From Peptococcaceae bacterium BRH_c23 (GTDB lineage: Bacteria > Bacillota_B > Desulfitobacteriia > Desulfitobacteriales > Desulfitobacteriaceae), in assembly GCA_000961805.1 (NCBI GenBank), contig LADV01000338.1, positions 1-16,867 of the forward strand: DNA of 16,867 nt. Reading direction: 5' to 3'. Positions 8,295 to 15,887 of the stretch are shown piece after piece; the stretch's first letter is position 1; the number at the start of each line of letters is the position of its first letter. The position numbers and the translations under genes are program-made. The notes below the pieces were generated by a model. It was not told where the DNA came from, did not search any database, and worked only from the letters and a program-made list of their open reading frames with translations.

Positions 8295-8334
8295 GGGGAC
8301 AGGTGCGTTGTTTCGAAACAACACACCTGTCCCT
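8295..8334. repeat. REP-like 40-bp palindrome
   Basis: GGGGACAGGTG (8295-8305) and GTTGTTTCGAAACAAC (8307-8322) fold against CACCTGTCCCT (8324-8334). This gives a nearly perfect hairpin with one C/A mismatch and one G-T pair. Neither strand has a proper T-run after it, so it is not a standard terminator. From memory, GGGGACAGG-type palindromes recur between genes in many bacteria and are associated with Y1 (REP-associated) transposases; that assignment is inference here, as only one copy is in this window. It may still help end or stabilise the acyl-CoA synthetase transcript. Confidence 0.6.
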
Positions 8335-8355
8335 CTGTTTTCCACTGGACTGAAT

Positions 8356-9885
8356 CTAAACGTTGATGGGTCGGTGTTCCGCTCTAAGAACATGCTTGAG
8401 TATTTTTCCGGAAGCGTTGCGAGGTAAAGCATCGACAATGCTTAGAGAGCGAGGAATCTTATAGTCGGCAAGTTTATCCTGACAAAAATCTCGAATATCA
8501 TCGAGGGTAAGATTTTCTCCAGGTCGCGTAACCAGCATGACCAAAATTGTTTCCCCCCAGTCTGAATGGGGGACGCCAATCACAGCTAAATCTAATATGT
8601 TGGGATGAGTGCTCAAGACGTCTTCGATTTCTTTGGGATAGACATTAACTCCACCGGTAATAATCATATCCTTTTTACGATCCATTACCCAAATATAACC
8701 ATCGTTATCCCGGCGGGCAATATCTCCTGTATATAGCCAACCCGAGCGCAGAACTTCCGCTGTGGCTGACGGATTATTGAGGTAGCCACTCATTAGACTT
8801 TCCGAGCGAATAATGATTTCCCCAGCCTCATCGGGATCTGTATCTGTACCGTCTGTGCGCACTACTCGGATTTCTGTATTGGTCGTGCCCCGTCGTCCGA
8901 TACTCCCCGTTTTTGTTCCATGTTCCTGAGGTCGGAGAGCAGTACCGTTGGGTCCAGCTTCGGTCAAACCGTAAACACCCATCCATTTTCCGGTCAGTTT
9001 CGTCTGCCAATGAATAATCTGCTCTGCCCCGACAGACGCTCCACCGTATACCCATACTTTCATGCTAGAGAGATCCCAATCTTGAAGATTGGGCATCCTA
9101 GAGATGAGTTGATAAACGACGGGGGCACCAAAAAAGTGCGTCGTTTTTTCCTTTGCAGCGTAATCAAGAAGAGTCTGAGGGGTGAAATCACCAAGGGTAA
9201 TCGAGGCACCTGACCAAAATGCACCCCACAGAAAAAGATTAAGTGGTGCTGAATGCGTCAAGGGCATGAGAATCAGGCAATTGTCCCCAGCGTAAATCCC
9301 TGCTTCATAGGCCATTATTTTCGCCGCGGACAGAATGGCTTGATGAGAGAGCATTACTCCTTTGGGTTGTCCAGTTGTACCTGAGGTATACAGGACTTCT
9401 GCTAGTTCAGATCCTTCTAGATCTGAAGAATAGGGTTCATTCGTAGCAGCTACTTCAGAATGAAGGACTTGCTCGGAGTTCTTCTGAATCTGTAATGCAG
9501 CACTTATGTTAATGATGGTGAACCCCAATTGTTCCATTTCAAGGGCGATACCGTTCATGCTCTCCTCATAGAGTAACACGCCAATTCCTGAACTCTTGAG
9601 GATGTCTGAGATTTCTCGACTTGTTAGTCGAACATTTACTGGTACGGCTACTCCTTTGATCGCCATGGTAGCGAGAAACCCTAAGATAAACTCGGGCCTA
9701 TTAGGGGAAAGCAACGCTATTTTATCAGCACCTACCCCGAGGGATTGAATATAGGACGCTAGCCATAAGGTCTCAGAGTGGAGGGTTTTCCAGGTAAATG
9801 TCAGGTCTGCAGGTGGATAGCGTAAGGCTGTTTGTTCGGGAAAACTCCTAGCGTTTCGCTCAATGACGCGCCACAGTGTATCCAT
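8356..9885 (-). CDS. Acyl-CoA synthetase (AMP-forming, ANL superfamily)
   Basis: The enzyme activates a carboxylic acid with ATP to an acyl-adenylate and then transfers it to coenzyme A. All core motifs are present in 509 residues: the ATP loop YTSGTTGQPKG (166-176), YGLTE (305-309), YTGD (385-388), the hinge DRKKD (402-406), GGVNVYPKEIE (411-421) and the catalytic Lys494 in ASGKILK. Overall it looks like a medium- or long-chain fatty acyl-CoA ligase of the FadD type, but acid specificity cannot be decided by eye and aromatic acids are possible. AAGGAGAG upstream of the ATG supports the start. It is divergent from the metallopeptidase gene, and its predicted promoter holds a perfect 12-bp palindrome. 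Confidence 0.88.
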   Translation of the reverse strand: MDTLWRVIERNARSFPEQTALRYPPADLTFTWKTLHSETLWLASYIQSLGVGADKIALLSPNRPEFILGFLATMAIKGVAVPVNVRLTSREISDILKSSGIGVLLYEESMNGIALEMEQLGFTIINISAALQIQKNSEQVLHSEVAATNEPYSSDLEGSELAEVLYTSGTTGQPKGVMLSHQAILSAAKIMAYEAGIYAGDNCLILMPLTHSAPLNLFLWGAFWSGASITLGDFTPQTLLDYAAKEKTTHFFGAPVVYQLISRMPNLQDWDLSSMKVWVYGGASVGAEQIIHWQTKLTGKWMGVYGLTEAGPNGTALRPQEHGTKTGSIGRRGTTNTEIRVVRTDGTDTDPDEAGEIIIRSESLMSGYLNNPSATAEVLRSGWLYTGDIARRDNDGYIWVMDRKKDMIITGGVNVYPKEIEDVLSTHPNILDLAVIGVPHSDWGETILVMLVTRPGENLTLDDIRDFCQDKLADYKIPRSLSIVDALPRNASGKILKHVLRAEHRPINV

Positions 9886-9925
9886 ATCTTTTCTCTCCTT
9901 TTCAGCTATAAATTTATTTAATTCA

Positions 9926-9942
9926 TTATATTAGTAATATAA
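9926..9942. promoter_or_regulatory. AT-rich palindrome, possible operator
   Basis: TTATATTA-G-TAATATAA is a perfect 8-bp-arm palindrome about 41-57 bases before the acyl-CoA synthetase start, in its untranslated leader. It could be an operator or merely AT-rich promoter sequence. Confidence 0.35.
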
Positions 9943-9946
9943 GAAT

Positions 9947-9975
9947 ATTCTGACACAAGTTTACGTAAACGTCAA
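9947..9975 (-). promoter_or_regulatory. Possible acyl-CoA synthetase promoter with 12-bp operator-like palindrome
   Basis: On the minus strand TTGACG (9975-9970) is followed after 17 bases by CAGAAT (9952-9947). The spacer holds the perfect palindrome GTTTACGTAAAC (9959-9970), which touches the -35 box. This position suits a repressor such as a TetR-type fatty-acid-responsive regulator, but the regulator itself is not in the window. Confidence 0.4.
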
Positions 9976-9996
9976 CCGAATTAGAAAGAAAAAACT

Positions 9997-10025
9997 TTGC
10001 GCAATGTTGTATAATTGTCTATAAT
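9997..10025 (+). promoter_or_regulatory. Predicted promoter for the YgjP-type gene
   Basis: TTGCGC (9997-10002), a 17-base spacer and a perfect TATAAT (10020-10025) lie about 92 bases before the start codon. Confidence 0.5.
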
Positions 10026-10116
10026 ATACAAGATTTCACCTGTATTTCAGGAACCTGTGACGTTATGGCTGGAATTGGGGGAATGCTTTTAAGCGGAGAG
10101 GTAGGATGACCCTTAA

Positions 10117-10833
10117 ATGGACCAACTGAGTATTAAGGATCAAACGATACCTTATGAAGAACGACGGAGCGCACGTTATCGAAGGATTACTCTGAGTATC
10201 CTTGAAGATCGCCTTCGTATTTCTGCACCAAAGAACGTATCGGTCAAGCAACTGCAAGAATTATTACTCGCTAAGCAGGAGTGGATCTTAAAGCACTGGC
10301 TCGCGAAGCAAGCTGTTCTGAAACGACCAGCAAGGTATAGCGATGGAGAACACTTCCTGTATCGGGGGAAGACCGTTGAACTGAAAATTAGAAGACATCC
10401 GCGCCAAAGGATCCGAGTTTATTTGGAAGGTCAAGAGCTTGAGGTTTATTTATCCCAGGACTTAGAAGATAAGGACTGTGCGCCACATGTCCAGAAGGCG
10501 CTCTTATCATGGTATAAAGCGCAAGCGCGCAGGGTGCTACAGGACAAGCTTGAAAAGCAAGCGGAGAGAATGCAAGTTTGCTTTCAGACCTTTCGACTGA
10601 AGGAACAGAAGACAAGTTGGGGGAGCTGTTCAAGTAAAAGAAACGTAAATTTGAATTGGCGAATCATTATGGCCCCGGATGCAGGGATTGATTATATTAT
10701 TATTCATGAACTCGCGCACTTGACGCATCTCAACCATTCCGAGCAGTTCTGGCTGAGGGTAGCAGTCTTTATGCCGGAATACGCGTATTGGAAAAAATGG
10801 TTTAAGGATCATGGGCAGGAATTAAGGTTATGA
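10117..10833 (+). CDS. YgjP-like zinc metallopeptidase-domain protein (DUF45/M48 family)
   Basis: The 238-residue soluble protein has an N-terminal beta-rich region and a C-terminal gluzincin-like site. That site has HELAH (197-201) with His197, Glu198 and His201, and a third ligand His207 in NHSEQFW. The family hallmark KTSWGSCSS (165-173) precedes it. Members are annotated as SprT/WSS1-like or YgjP metallopeptidases, and the substrate is not known. An in-frame TAA just before the ATG excludes a longer start. The ribosome site GGAGAGGT (10095-10102) is 14 bases away, and serves better an 8-codon open frame (10106-10129) that overlaps the true start. Translation may therefore be coupled to that minimal frame. 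Confidence 0.85.
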   Translation: MDQLSIKDQTIPYEERRSARYRRITLSILEDRLRISAPKNVSVKQLQELLLAKQEWILKHWLAKQAVLKRPARYSDGEHFLYRGKTVELKIRRHPRQRIRVYLEGQELEVYLSQDLEDKDCAPHVQKALLSWYKAQARRVLQDKLEKQAERMQVCFQTFRLKEQKTSWGSCSSKRNVNLNWRIIMAPDAGIDYIIIHELAHLTHLNHSEQFWLRVAVFMPEYAYWKKWFKDHGQELRL

Positions 10834-10918
10834 TGGATTTAGTTTACATAGGCATCAGAGCGGTTACAATATGATGAGAGCATTAACCTTGGTTAAACAG
10901 AATGCAGGAGGCAATTTC

Positions 10919-11350
10919 ATGACACTAGGTTATAGTAAACGAACGGCAAATAAAGAAAAACGAAGAGAACTCAGAGAACAACAAACTCCTGAAATAGAGG
11001 TTCTAAAAGACCGAAAATTAATTAGAGAAGAGGTTAATCGTAGACTTGTCTCTAGCTTACAAACGGCTAATCTTGAGTATGATTCTCTTTTTAATCAGGA
11101 GAAAGCAAGTTTAAACAAGGACTATGATCTATTGAGCCTGCTTTTTCAGAGAATGTTTTTTTATCGGTTGAATGAGAAACTCTCAGGATTGACATGTGAC
11201 CATACCCTCCGCTTGAGTAACCAAATTCTTACTCAGATGCAGTTTAGCCGAGGGAAAATTAATGATACAATAGAGGTATTCAAAAAAAATGGCGGGATTT
11301 GTGATTGTGAGATTATTTATAATGTCGAGAGTAAATTAATAGGCAAGTAA
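10919..11350 (+). CDS. DUF2695-like small protein
   Basis: This 143-residue protein has a very basic N-terminus (SKRTANKEKRRELREQ) and a predicted helical middle. Its C-terminal part carries conserved-looking cysteines: CDHT at 93-96 and NGGICDCEII with Cys128 and Cys130. The CDHT...CDCE pattern fits the uncharacterised DUF2695 family and might bind a metal. The frame is open upstream to an ATG at 10871, but AGGAGG (10906-10911) seven bases before the ATG at 10919 makes the shorter form the likely product. It lies 85 bases after the metallopeptidase gene and probably shares its transcript. No function is proposed. Confidence 0.7.
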   Translation: MTLGYSKRTANKEKRRELREQQTPEIEVLKDRKLIREEVNRRLVSSLQTANLEYDSLFNQEKASLNKDYDLLSLLFQRMFFYRLNEKLSGLTCDHTLRLSNQILTQMQFSRGKINDTIEVFKKNGGICDCEIIYNVESKLIGK

Positions 11351-11432
11351 TCTCGAGTTATTTAAAAAAAGAGTAGTCTAGAATGGCCGAGTGCGGCTCT
11401 GAAACTGAAATAAGGGGATAGGTAGAAATAGT

Positions 11433-11474
11433 TAAACAAGGGCTGAATTTTTTAAATTCGACCCTTGTTTTTTC
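11433..11474 (+). terminator. Intrinsic terminator after the DUF2695-like gene
   Basis: AAACAAGGG...GAATTT pairs with AAATTC...CCCTTGTTT and runs into TTTTTT (11468-11473). The dyad is nearly symmetric, so it may also help end the converging minus-strand hydrolase transcript, though the T-run on that side is short. Confidence 0.8.
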
Positions 11475-11504
11475 GTTTCTAACAGGACGGGTGCTAACCA
11501 AGGC

Positions 11505-12176
11505 TCAATAGGCTAAGATTTCATCTAATCTCATTACATCGGCATACTTATGGTGTAAGTCAAACAAATTCACTTTATGGGACACAATACTACGATCAAA
11601 AACCGTCTCTTCAACGACGACCATATGAAAACCATACGAGTAGCCATCGACAACACTAGCGCGAACACAACCACTCGTTGTTTCACCGCAAACGATAATA
11701 GAGTCAATGCCAAGCTGAGTCAAGTTTGCTATTAAGGGCGTACCGAAAAAGGCACTTGCTCTTTGTTTATAAATGATAATGTCATTCTTTTGAGGCTCAA
11801 AATCAGGATAAAAAGCAAAATCATTTTCAAGGTTCTGGGATAGCGGTCTTTTTGTTGCTTTGATCCCGGTTTGTTGTCTGGGATCGGACGTAGTATAGAA
11901 AATAGGAAAATCCCTTTTTCTGGAAAAATCCAGGAGCTTAGAGGTAGGGCTAATTGCATTCCAAGCGTATTCCCCACATGAACTTGGATTGAGTATGATG
12001 GCATCAATAACCGGCATGGATTGCGGAGGAAAAACACAGTTATACAGATCGATCGCTAAAACTGCGGGTCGTTTTCCGAGGGTCAACTCTCTTTCATACG
12101 CACGATAAATCTCTAATATTTCAGGGGGAATAATATCTTTCCAACAGTGATCATCAAACTTGTTTAAAGTAACCAT
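11505..12176 (-). CDS. Isochorismatase-fold cysteine amidohydrolase
   Basis: The 223-residue protein has the full catalytic triad of the family: Asp43 in AIDLYN, Lys137 in YKQRASAFFGTPL and Cys170 in GETTSGCVRASVVDG. The block GETTSGCVRASVVDG-YSYGF, the N-terminal YERELTLGKRPAVLAIDLYN and the overall length are most like N-carbamoylsarcosine amidase and maleamate amidohydrolase. Amide hydrolysis of a small carboxylated substrate is therefore more likely than isochorismate hydrolysis. GAGGT about 11 bases upstream supports the ATG. It is divergent from the TRAP transporter operon across a large regulatory region, which suggests, but does not prove, that the transporter brings in a related compound. 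Confidence 0.82.
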   Translation of the reverse strand: MVTLNKFDDHCWKDIIPPEILEIYRAYERELTLGKRPAVLAIDLYNCVFPPQSMPVIDAIILNPSSCGEYAWNAISPTSKLLDFSRKRDFPIFYTTSDPRQQTGIKATKRPLSQNLENDFAFYPDFEPQKNDIIIYKQRASAFFGTPLIANLTQLGIDSIIVCGETTSGCVRASVVDGYSYGFHMVVVEETVFDRSIVSHKVNLFDLHHKYADVMRLDEILAY

Positions 12177-12202
12177 CTTCGGTATAACCTCACTTCCTTG
12201 AT

Positions 12203-12239
12203 ATTACTTTTATATAAGTAATTTAGATTGGTTATCTAA
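12203..12239. promoter_or_regulatory. Two abutting dyads before the hydrolase gene
   Basis: ATTACTT (12203-12209)/AAGTAAT (12216-12222) and TTAGAT (12223-12228)/ATCTAA (12234-12239) are both perfect inverted repeats lying 27-63 bases upstream of the hydrolase start. They are candidate operators or sites overlapping its promoter; no convincing -35/-10 pair could be fixed. Confidence 0.4.
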
Positions 12240-12451
12240 CGTGCCTCAGCGCTTGTAATCCTTTACGACACTAACCACAAATAGAACAATATATTGAAAC
12301 CTTAAGTAAGTCTATCCTTATTTTACTACAGCTCCTTCTTTCCATCTACACTAATATGCCAAGGTGGCAGGACTTCCACATTTTAATAATGGAAAAGTCG
12401 ATTTATGAAGCAATTATCTTTATTGTAATTTAGAAAAAAACTCAAAAGATT

Positions 12452-12478
12452 TTTCATACATGAAACTTGACGTTTCAT
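12452..12478. promoter_or_regulatory. Candidate enhancer (activator) sites for the sigma-54 promoter
   Basis: Three half-sites are packed here: TTTCAT (12452-12457), ATGAAAC (12460-12466) and GTTTCAT (12472-12478). The last two form a perfect dyad with a TTGAC gap. A further GTTTCAT is at 12573-12579. The cluster lies about 155-180 bases before the predicted sigma-54 start point, the usual distance for a bacterial enhancer-binding protein. Confidence 0.5.
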
Positions 12479-12605
12479 TTTAAAAATATTCAATCTATTA
12501 AATCTGTTTTATGATAAATGTTTAAGTATATATATAGTTTGTTCACTATTGTAAATATGCTAATTAATGGTTGTTTCATACAGTTAACAAATAAAGGCCA
12601 GACTT

Positions 12606-12621
12606 TGGCTTACAATTTGCA
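12606..12621 (+). promoter_or_regulatory. Sigma-54 (-24/-12) promoter of the TRAP operon
   Basis: TGGCTTACAATTTGCA matches the consensus TGGCAC-N5-TTGCA at the invariant GG and GC and at all TTGCA positions, with the exact 10-base gap between GG and GC. The predicted start is near 12632, giving a leader of about 120 bases before the receptor gene. Confidence 0.65.
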
Positions 12622-12753
12622 TAATATTCAGATAGATATAGATATTAAATTTTGGGAGGGGAATAATTTGAATTTGTAGAACTTAGTTGTTTTAACTAGA
12701 AATTGCTACATAAGTAAATACAAAAGGTCAGATTAAGGAATGGGGGTTGTAAA

Positions 12754-13836
12754 ATGAAACTGTCAAGATCGTGGTGGACTCGGATGCTCACTGTAGGTTT
12801 AGCTTTATTGCTTACTTTCGGGCTAACCGCATGTTCCAAAAAAACAACAAATGATACGGAAGTAAAAGCACCTGAACAGAATCAAAGTACAACAGGGGAA
12901 ATTGATAAGAATGACAAAAGTCCATTTAAGGTTACAATGGCCGGTGGCTCAGTAGGAGGTTTTTGGGCCGCTCTTGGTCCGGTCGTTGGTAATGCGTTTC
13001 TTAAATCATATCCGGCTACTTCATTCAGTTATGAACCTGGAAGTGGCGCCGGAAATATTAAACTTCTCTCAGAAGGAAAAGTGGAATTAGGAATTGTTCA
13101 ATCAGTAGAGGTTATAGCGGCTCAAAAAGGATTGGATCCTTTCCAGAAGAAATATGATGATCTTCGTGCATTTGCCACACTTTATGATAATGCGGTATTA
13201 CAAATTGCGGTCCGCAAGGAATTTGTGGATAAAACTGGTGCCAAGGGTTTTGAGGATATTGTAAAAAATAAGATTCCAGCCAACATTGGCATTAATCAAA
13301 AGGGGAATTTGAATTCTCTTGCAGGTAATGATGTTTTAAAGTCCTATGGAATTACTGAAGAGAATTTAAAGTCTTGGGGAGGTTCTTTAATCTGGCAGGG
13401 AAGTGCAACCCGTTTTGACGCCGTAAAAAATGGGCGTTTAGATATTACCCTTGACTTTACCTTCGCTCCTGAAGCAAAGATTACAGAGACGAGTGTCAAT
13501 ACACCTCTGGTAATGTGGTCTATTAATGATGCTGCAGCAAAAAAGTTAAAACAAGATTGGGATTTGAAATCTGCTGTAATCCCCAAAGGGACATATGAAT
13601 GGCAAAAAGAAGATGTCAATACAGTTACCCTTAGTGCAGTCATTCTAGCCGGTTCCAAGGCAACCAAGCAAGATTTATATAAAATGGCCAAAGCCTTAAC
13701 AGAAAATATTGATTTAATAAAAAATGTTCATCCATCAATGAAAGAAATGACTCCGGAGAAGTTAGCAAATACAGGTGTCTTACCTTTGGCACCAGGAGCA
13801 GAAGATTACTTTAAAGAGGCTGGTTTAATTAAGTAG
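12754..13836 (+). CDS. TAXI-family TRAP transporter solute receptor (lipoprotein)
   Basis: The 360-residue protein is the extracytoplasmic binding component of a TRAP secondary transporter. It has a basic start, a hydrophobic stretch (11-24) and a lipobox LTAC with Cys27, followed by a low-complexity linker to about residue 55. The mature domain begins FKVTMAGGSVGGFWAALGPVV, a TAXI hallmark, and continues with FSYEPGSGAGNIKLLSEGKVELGIVQ, also typical. GGGGGT (12742-12747) precedes the ATG. The permease follows in the same direction, and a strong -24/-12 promoter lies upstream. TAXI receptors bind varied carboxylates such as glutamate or dicarboxylates; the ligand here is not evident. Confidence 0.9.
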   Translation: MKLSRSWWTRMLTVGLALLLTFGLTACSKKTTNDTEVKAPEQNQSTTGEIDKNDKSPFKVTMAGGSVGGFWAALGPVVGNAFLKSYPATSFSYEPGSGAGNIKLLSEGKVELGIVQSVEVIAAQKGLDPFQKKYDDLRAFATLYDNAVLQIAVRKEFVDKTGAKGFEDIVKNKIPANIGINQKGNLNSLAGNDVLKSYGITEENLKSWGGSLIWQGSATRFDAVKNGRLDITLDFTFAPEAKITETSVNTPLVMWSINDAAAKKLKQDWDLKSAVIPKGTYEWQKEDVNTVTLSAVILAGSKATKQDLYKMAKALTENIDLIKNVHPSMKEMTPEKLANTGVLPLAPGAEDYFKEAGLIK

Positions 13837-13862
13837 TGTAGAATGACCATTCCTATTAAAAT

Positions 13863-13908
13863 CCTGCTGGGACTAGATCAGTTCCGGCAGGGTAATGTCA
13901 ATTTTTTT
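13863..13908 (+). promoter_or_regulatory. Intercistronic stem-loop between receptor and permease
   Basis: CCTGCTGGGACT (13863-13874) pairs fully, counting two G-T pairs, with AGTTCCGGCAGG (13880-13891) around a 5-base loop. A run of seven T follows only after ten bases. It looks like a processing, stabilising or partial-termination element that would keep receptor mRNA more abundant than permease mRNA. Confidence 0.55.
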
Positions 13909-13934
13909 GAATTTGGAATTGAGGTGTATTGAGG

Positions 13935-15887
13935 ATGTCCTCCGAACAACCGGTTGAGCAAATTTCCTGGTTAAGAGCCCTTCTTAGAGAGGGACGGAGA
14001 AGAAATCTAGAGGGGCCATTTCGTTGGCTTGTTATCATTCTTGCTATTGGATTAACAATTTTTGAAGTATGGCTCGGGGGATTTGGTACACTGGATCCGT
14101 ACCAATATACTACGATTTTTTATCCAATAATGTTAGCAATAGCTTTTTTATATTTTAGTGCAACAGAAAAGGCAAAGGGAAACAAGCCCACTTGGTTGGA
14201 CATATTTTTTTCCTTGTTAGCGCTAGGTATTGAACTTTACTTCTTCTTAAATATCGAACAATATCTGCAGCGCATTCCCTTGTTTAATCCTTTAACACCT
14301 ATAGAAACAGTTATAGGGATTATTTTAGTACTCTTGAGTTTAGAAGTTACCCGAAGGGTTTTGGGGCCAACCATGACCTTACTAGTATTAGCGTTTATGG
14401 GATATACATTCTTTGGGGACCTGCTCCCGGGTGCTTATTCACATCGGCATATAACACTCAATCATTTTCTTGATAATATTATTTATACTGTAAATGGTCT
14501 TTTTGGTACCCCCATTGCAGTAGCGGCCACCTATGTATTCCTGTTTGTCTTGTTCGGAAGTCTATATACACAGGCCGGTGGTGGAGATTTCTTCTTTAAG
14601 TTTGCTGCCTCCATAGCCGGGCGTTCAACCGGGGGGCCCGCTAAAATAGCCATCATATCGGCCGGTTTGTTTGGCATGATTTCGGGAAGTCCTACTTCAG
14701 ATGTGGTGACAACAGGATCAGTAAATATCCCCATGATGAAAAAAGTGGGGTTTAATCCAATATTTGCCGGAGCAGTAGAATCGGCTGCATCGACGGGTGG
14801 TAGTATCCTGCCACCTATTATGGGCTCGGCGGCGTTTTTAATGGCCGAATTTGCTGGAATACCCTACAGAGATATTGCTGTCGCTGCTGTCTTACCTGCT
14901 CTGCTCTATTATTTGGGAATCTATCTCCAGATTCATTTTCGCGCTGAAAAGAACGGCATGATGCGGATGGCTGATGAAGATGTACAGGATATCTGGACAG
15001 TCCTGAAAGAAGGCTGGATCTATATCATACCCTTAGTCTTTTTGGTATACTTAATCATTCGCGGTTTTACACCCTCTTATGTAGCCGTAATGGCTTCGGG
15101 TCTAGTGGTGTTGTTAAGCTGGTTTACTCCGGAAAGACGAATTGGACTGCGCCGTCTGATTGAGGCATCTGAAGAGACGGTTCAGCGTATGATTGCAGTA
15201 ACTGTGGCTTGTGCTGCTGCCGGAATGTTAATTGACGGGGTAATGCTTACAGGACTTGGTACTAAATTTGGAGCGTTGATCTTTGGTATGACAGGAGGAA
15301 GTATCTTTTTTACCCTTTTAGCTACTGCAATTTTATGTATCATTCTTGGTATGGGGATGCCAGTCTCTTCAGCCTATATCATTACAGCTGTATTAGCAGC
15401 CCCCATCTTAATTAAGCTTGGCTTACCTACAATGTCTACCCACCTCTTTATTGTTTATTATTCATGTTTATCAGCTATTACCCCTCCGGTTGCAGTCGCA
15501 GCATATGCTGCTTCGAGTATTGCTGATGCCAATCCGATAAAAATTGGGCTAAGTGCCTCAAAGATGGCCTTCGTAGGCTTTATCCTTCCTTTTATGTTTG
15601 TTTATCAGCCCGCATTAATCCTACAGGCTGGAATTATTAGCATTATTCTGGCTATGATAACAGCAATTATCGGAGTTATTGCCCTGGCTTCATCTGTAGA
15701 AGGATGGATTATTGGGAATGCCCTGAAAAACTGGGAACGGGCAATTATGATGGTGATGGGGCTTGCTATGGTATATCCTGGATGGATAAGTGATTTGATT
15801 GGATTAGTGGTCTTTGTTATGGTGCTTATGCCTAAAGTAAGAAATAATCGTGCTTCTCTTGTAAATAAACAAAGTGAGCCACTTTAA
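13935..15887 (+). CDS. TRAP transporter fused permease (DctQ-DctM type)
   Basis: The 650-residue membrane protein combines the small and large TRAP permease parts in one chain and should import the ligand of the TAXI receptor using an ion gradient. About four N-terminal membrane segments precede a DctM-like domain. The DctM signature GMISGSPTSDVVTTGSVNIPM lies near residue 257, and ESAASTGGSILPPIMGSAAF follows. A final hydrophobic segment and a basic tail end the protein. The frame opens at TTG 13929, but GAGGTG (13921-13926) is only 2 bases from it and 8 from ATG 13935, so the ATG is chosen. No clear terminator follows; a weak dyad ATGCCTC/GAGGCAT (15962-15999) is the only structure seen. 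Confidence 0.9.
   Translation: MSSEQPVEQISWLRALLREGRRRNLEGPFRWLVIILAIGLTIFEVWLGGFGTLDPYQYTTIFYPIMLAIAFLYFSATEKAKGNKPTWLDIFFSLLALGIELYFFLNIEQYLQRIPLFNPLTPIETVIGIILVLLSLEVTRRVLGPTMTLLVLAFMGYTFFGDLLPGAYSHRHITLNHFLDNIIYTVNGLFGTPIAVAATYVFLFVLFGSLYTQAGGGDFFFKFAASIAGRSTGGPAKIAIISAGLFGMISGSPTSDVVTTGSVNIPMMKKVGFNPIFAGAVESAASTGGSILPPIMGSAAFLMAEFAGIPYRDIAVAAVLPALLYYLGIYLQIHFRAEKNGMMRMADEDVQDIWTVLKEGWIYIIPLVFLVYLIIRGFTPSYVAVMASGLVVLLSWFTPERRIGLRRLIEASEETVQRMIAVTVACAAAGMLIDGVMLTGLGTKFGALIFGMTGGSIFFTLLATAILCIILGMGMPVSSAYIITAVLAAPILIKLGLPTMSTHLFIVYYSCLSAITPPVAVAAYAASSIADANPIKIGLSASKMAFVGFILPFMFVYQPALILQAGIISIILAMITAIIGVIALASSVEGWIIGNALKNWERAIMMVMGLAMVYPGWISDLIGLVVFVMVLMPKVRNNRASLVNKQSEPL

Larger units (their letters stand above)
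12177..12753. other. Large divergent regulatory region upstream of the TRAP operon
   Basis: No gene is seen in these 577 bases. Next to the hydrolase start are two abutting perfect dyads: ATTACTT-6-AAGTAAT (12203-12222) and TTAGAT-5-ATCTAA (12223-12239). Further along come the GTTTCAT/ATGAAAC half-site cluster (12452-12478, plus one at 12573-12579) and a -24/-12 promoter (12606-12621). The segment 12240-12440 shows only a small dyad TGCCA-AGG-TGGCA (12357-12369) and AT-rich sequence. Confidence 0.55.

Noticed and set aside
12357..12380. TGCCA-AGG-TGGCA dyad with TGGCAGGACTTCC as a second sigma-54 promoter
   Set aside because: The GC of the -12 element is missing at the required spacing; only a short dyad remains.
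12653..12679. GGGAGGGG followed by TTG as a gene start in the TRAP leader
   Set aside because: The frame stops after three codons (TTG AAT TTG TAG), so no product is made from it.
13929..13934. TTG start for the TRAP permease
   Set aside because: The ribosome site is only 2 bases away, while the ATG at 13935 is 8 bases away.
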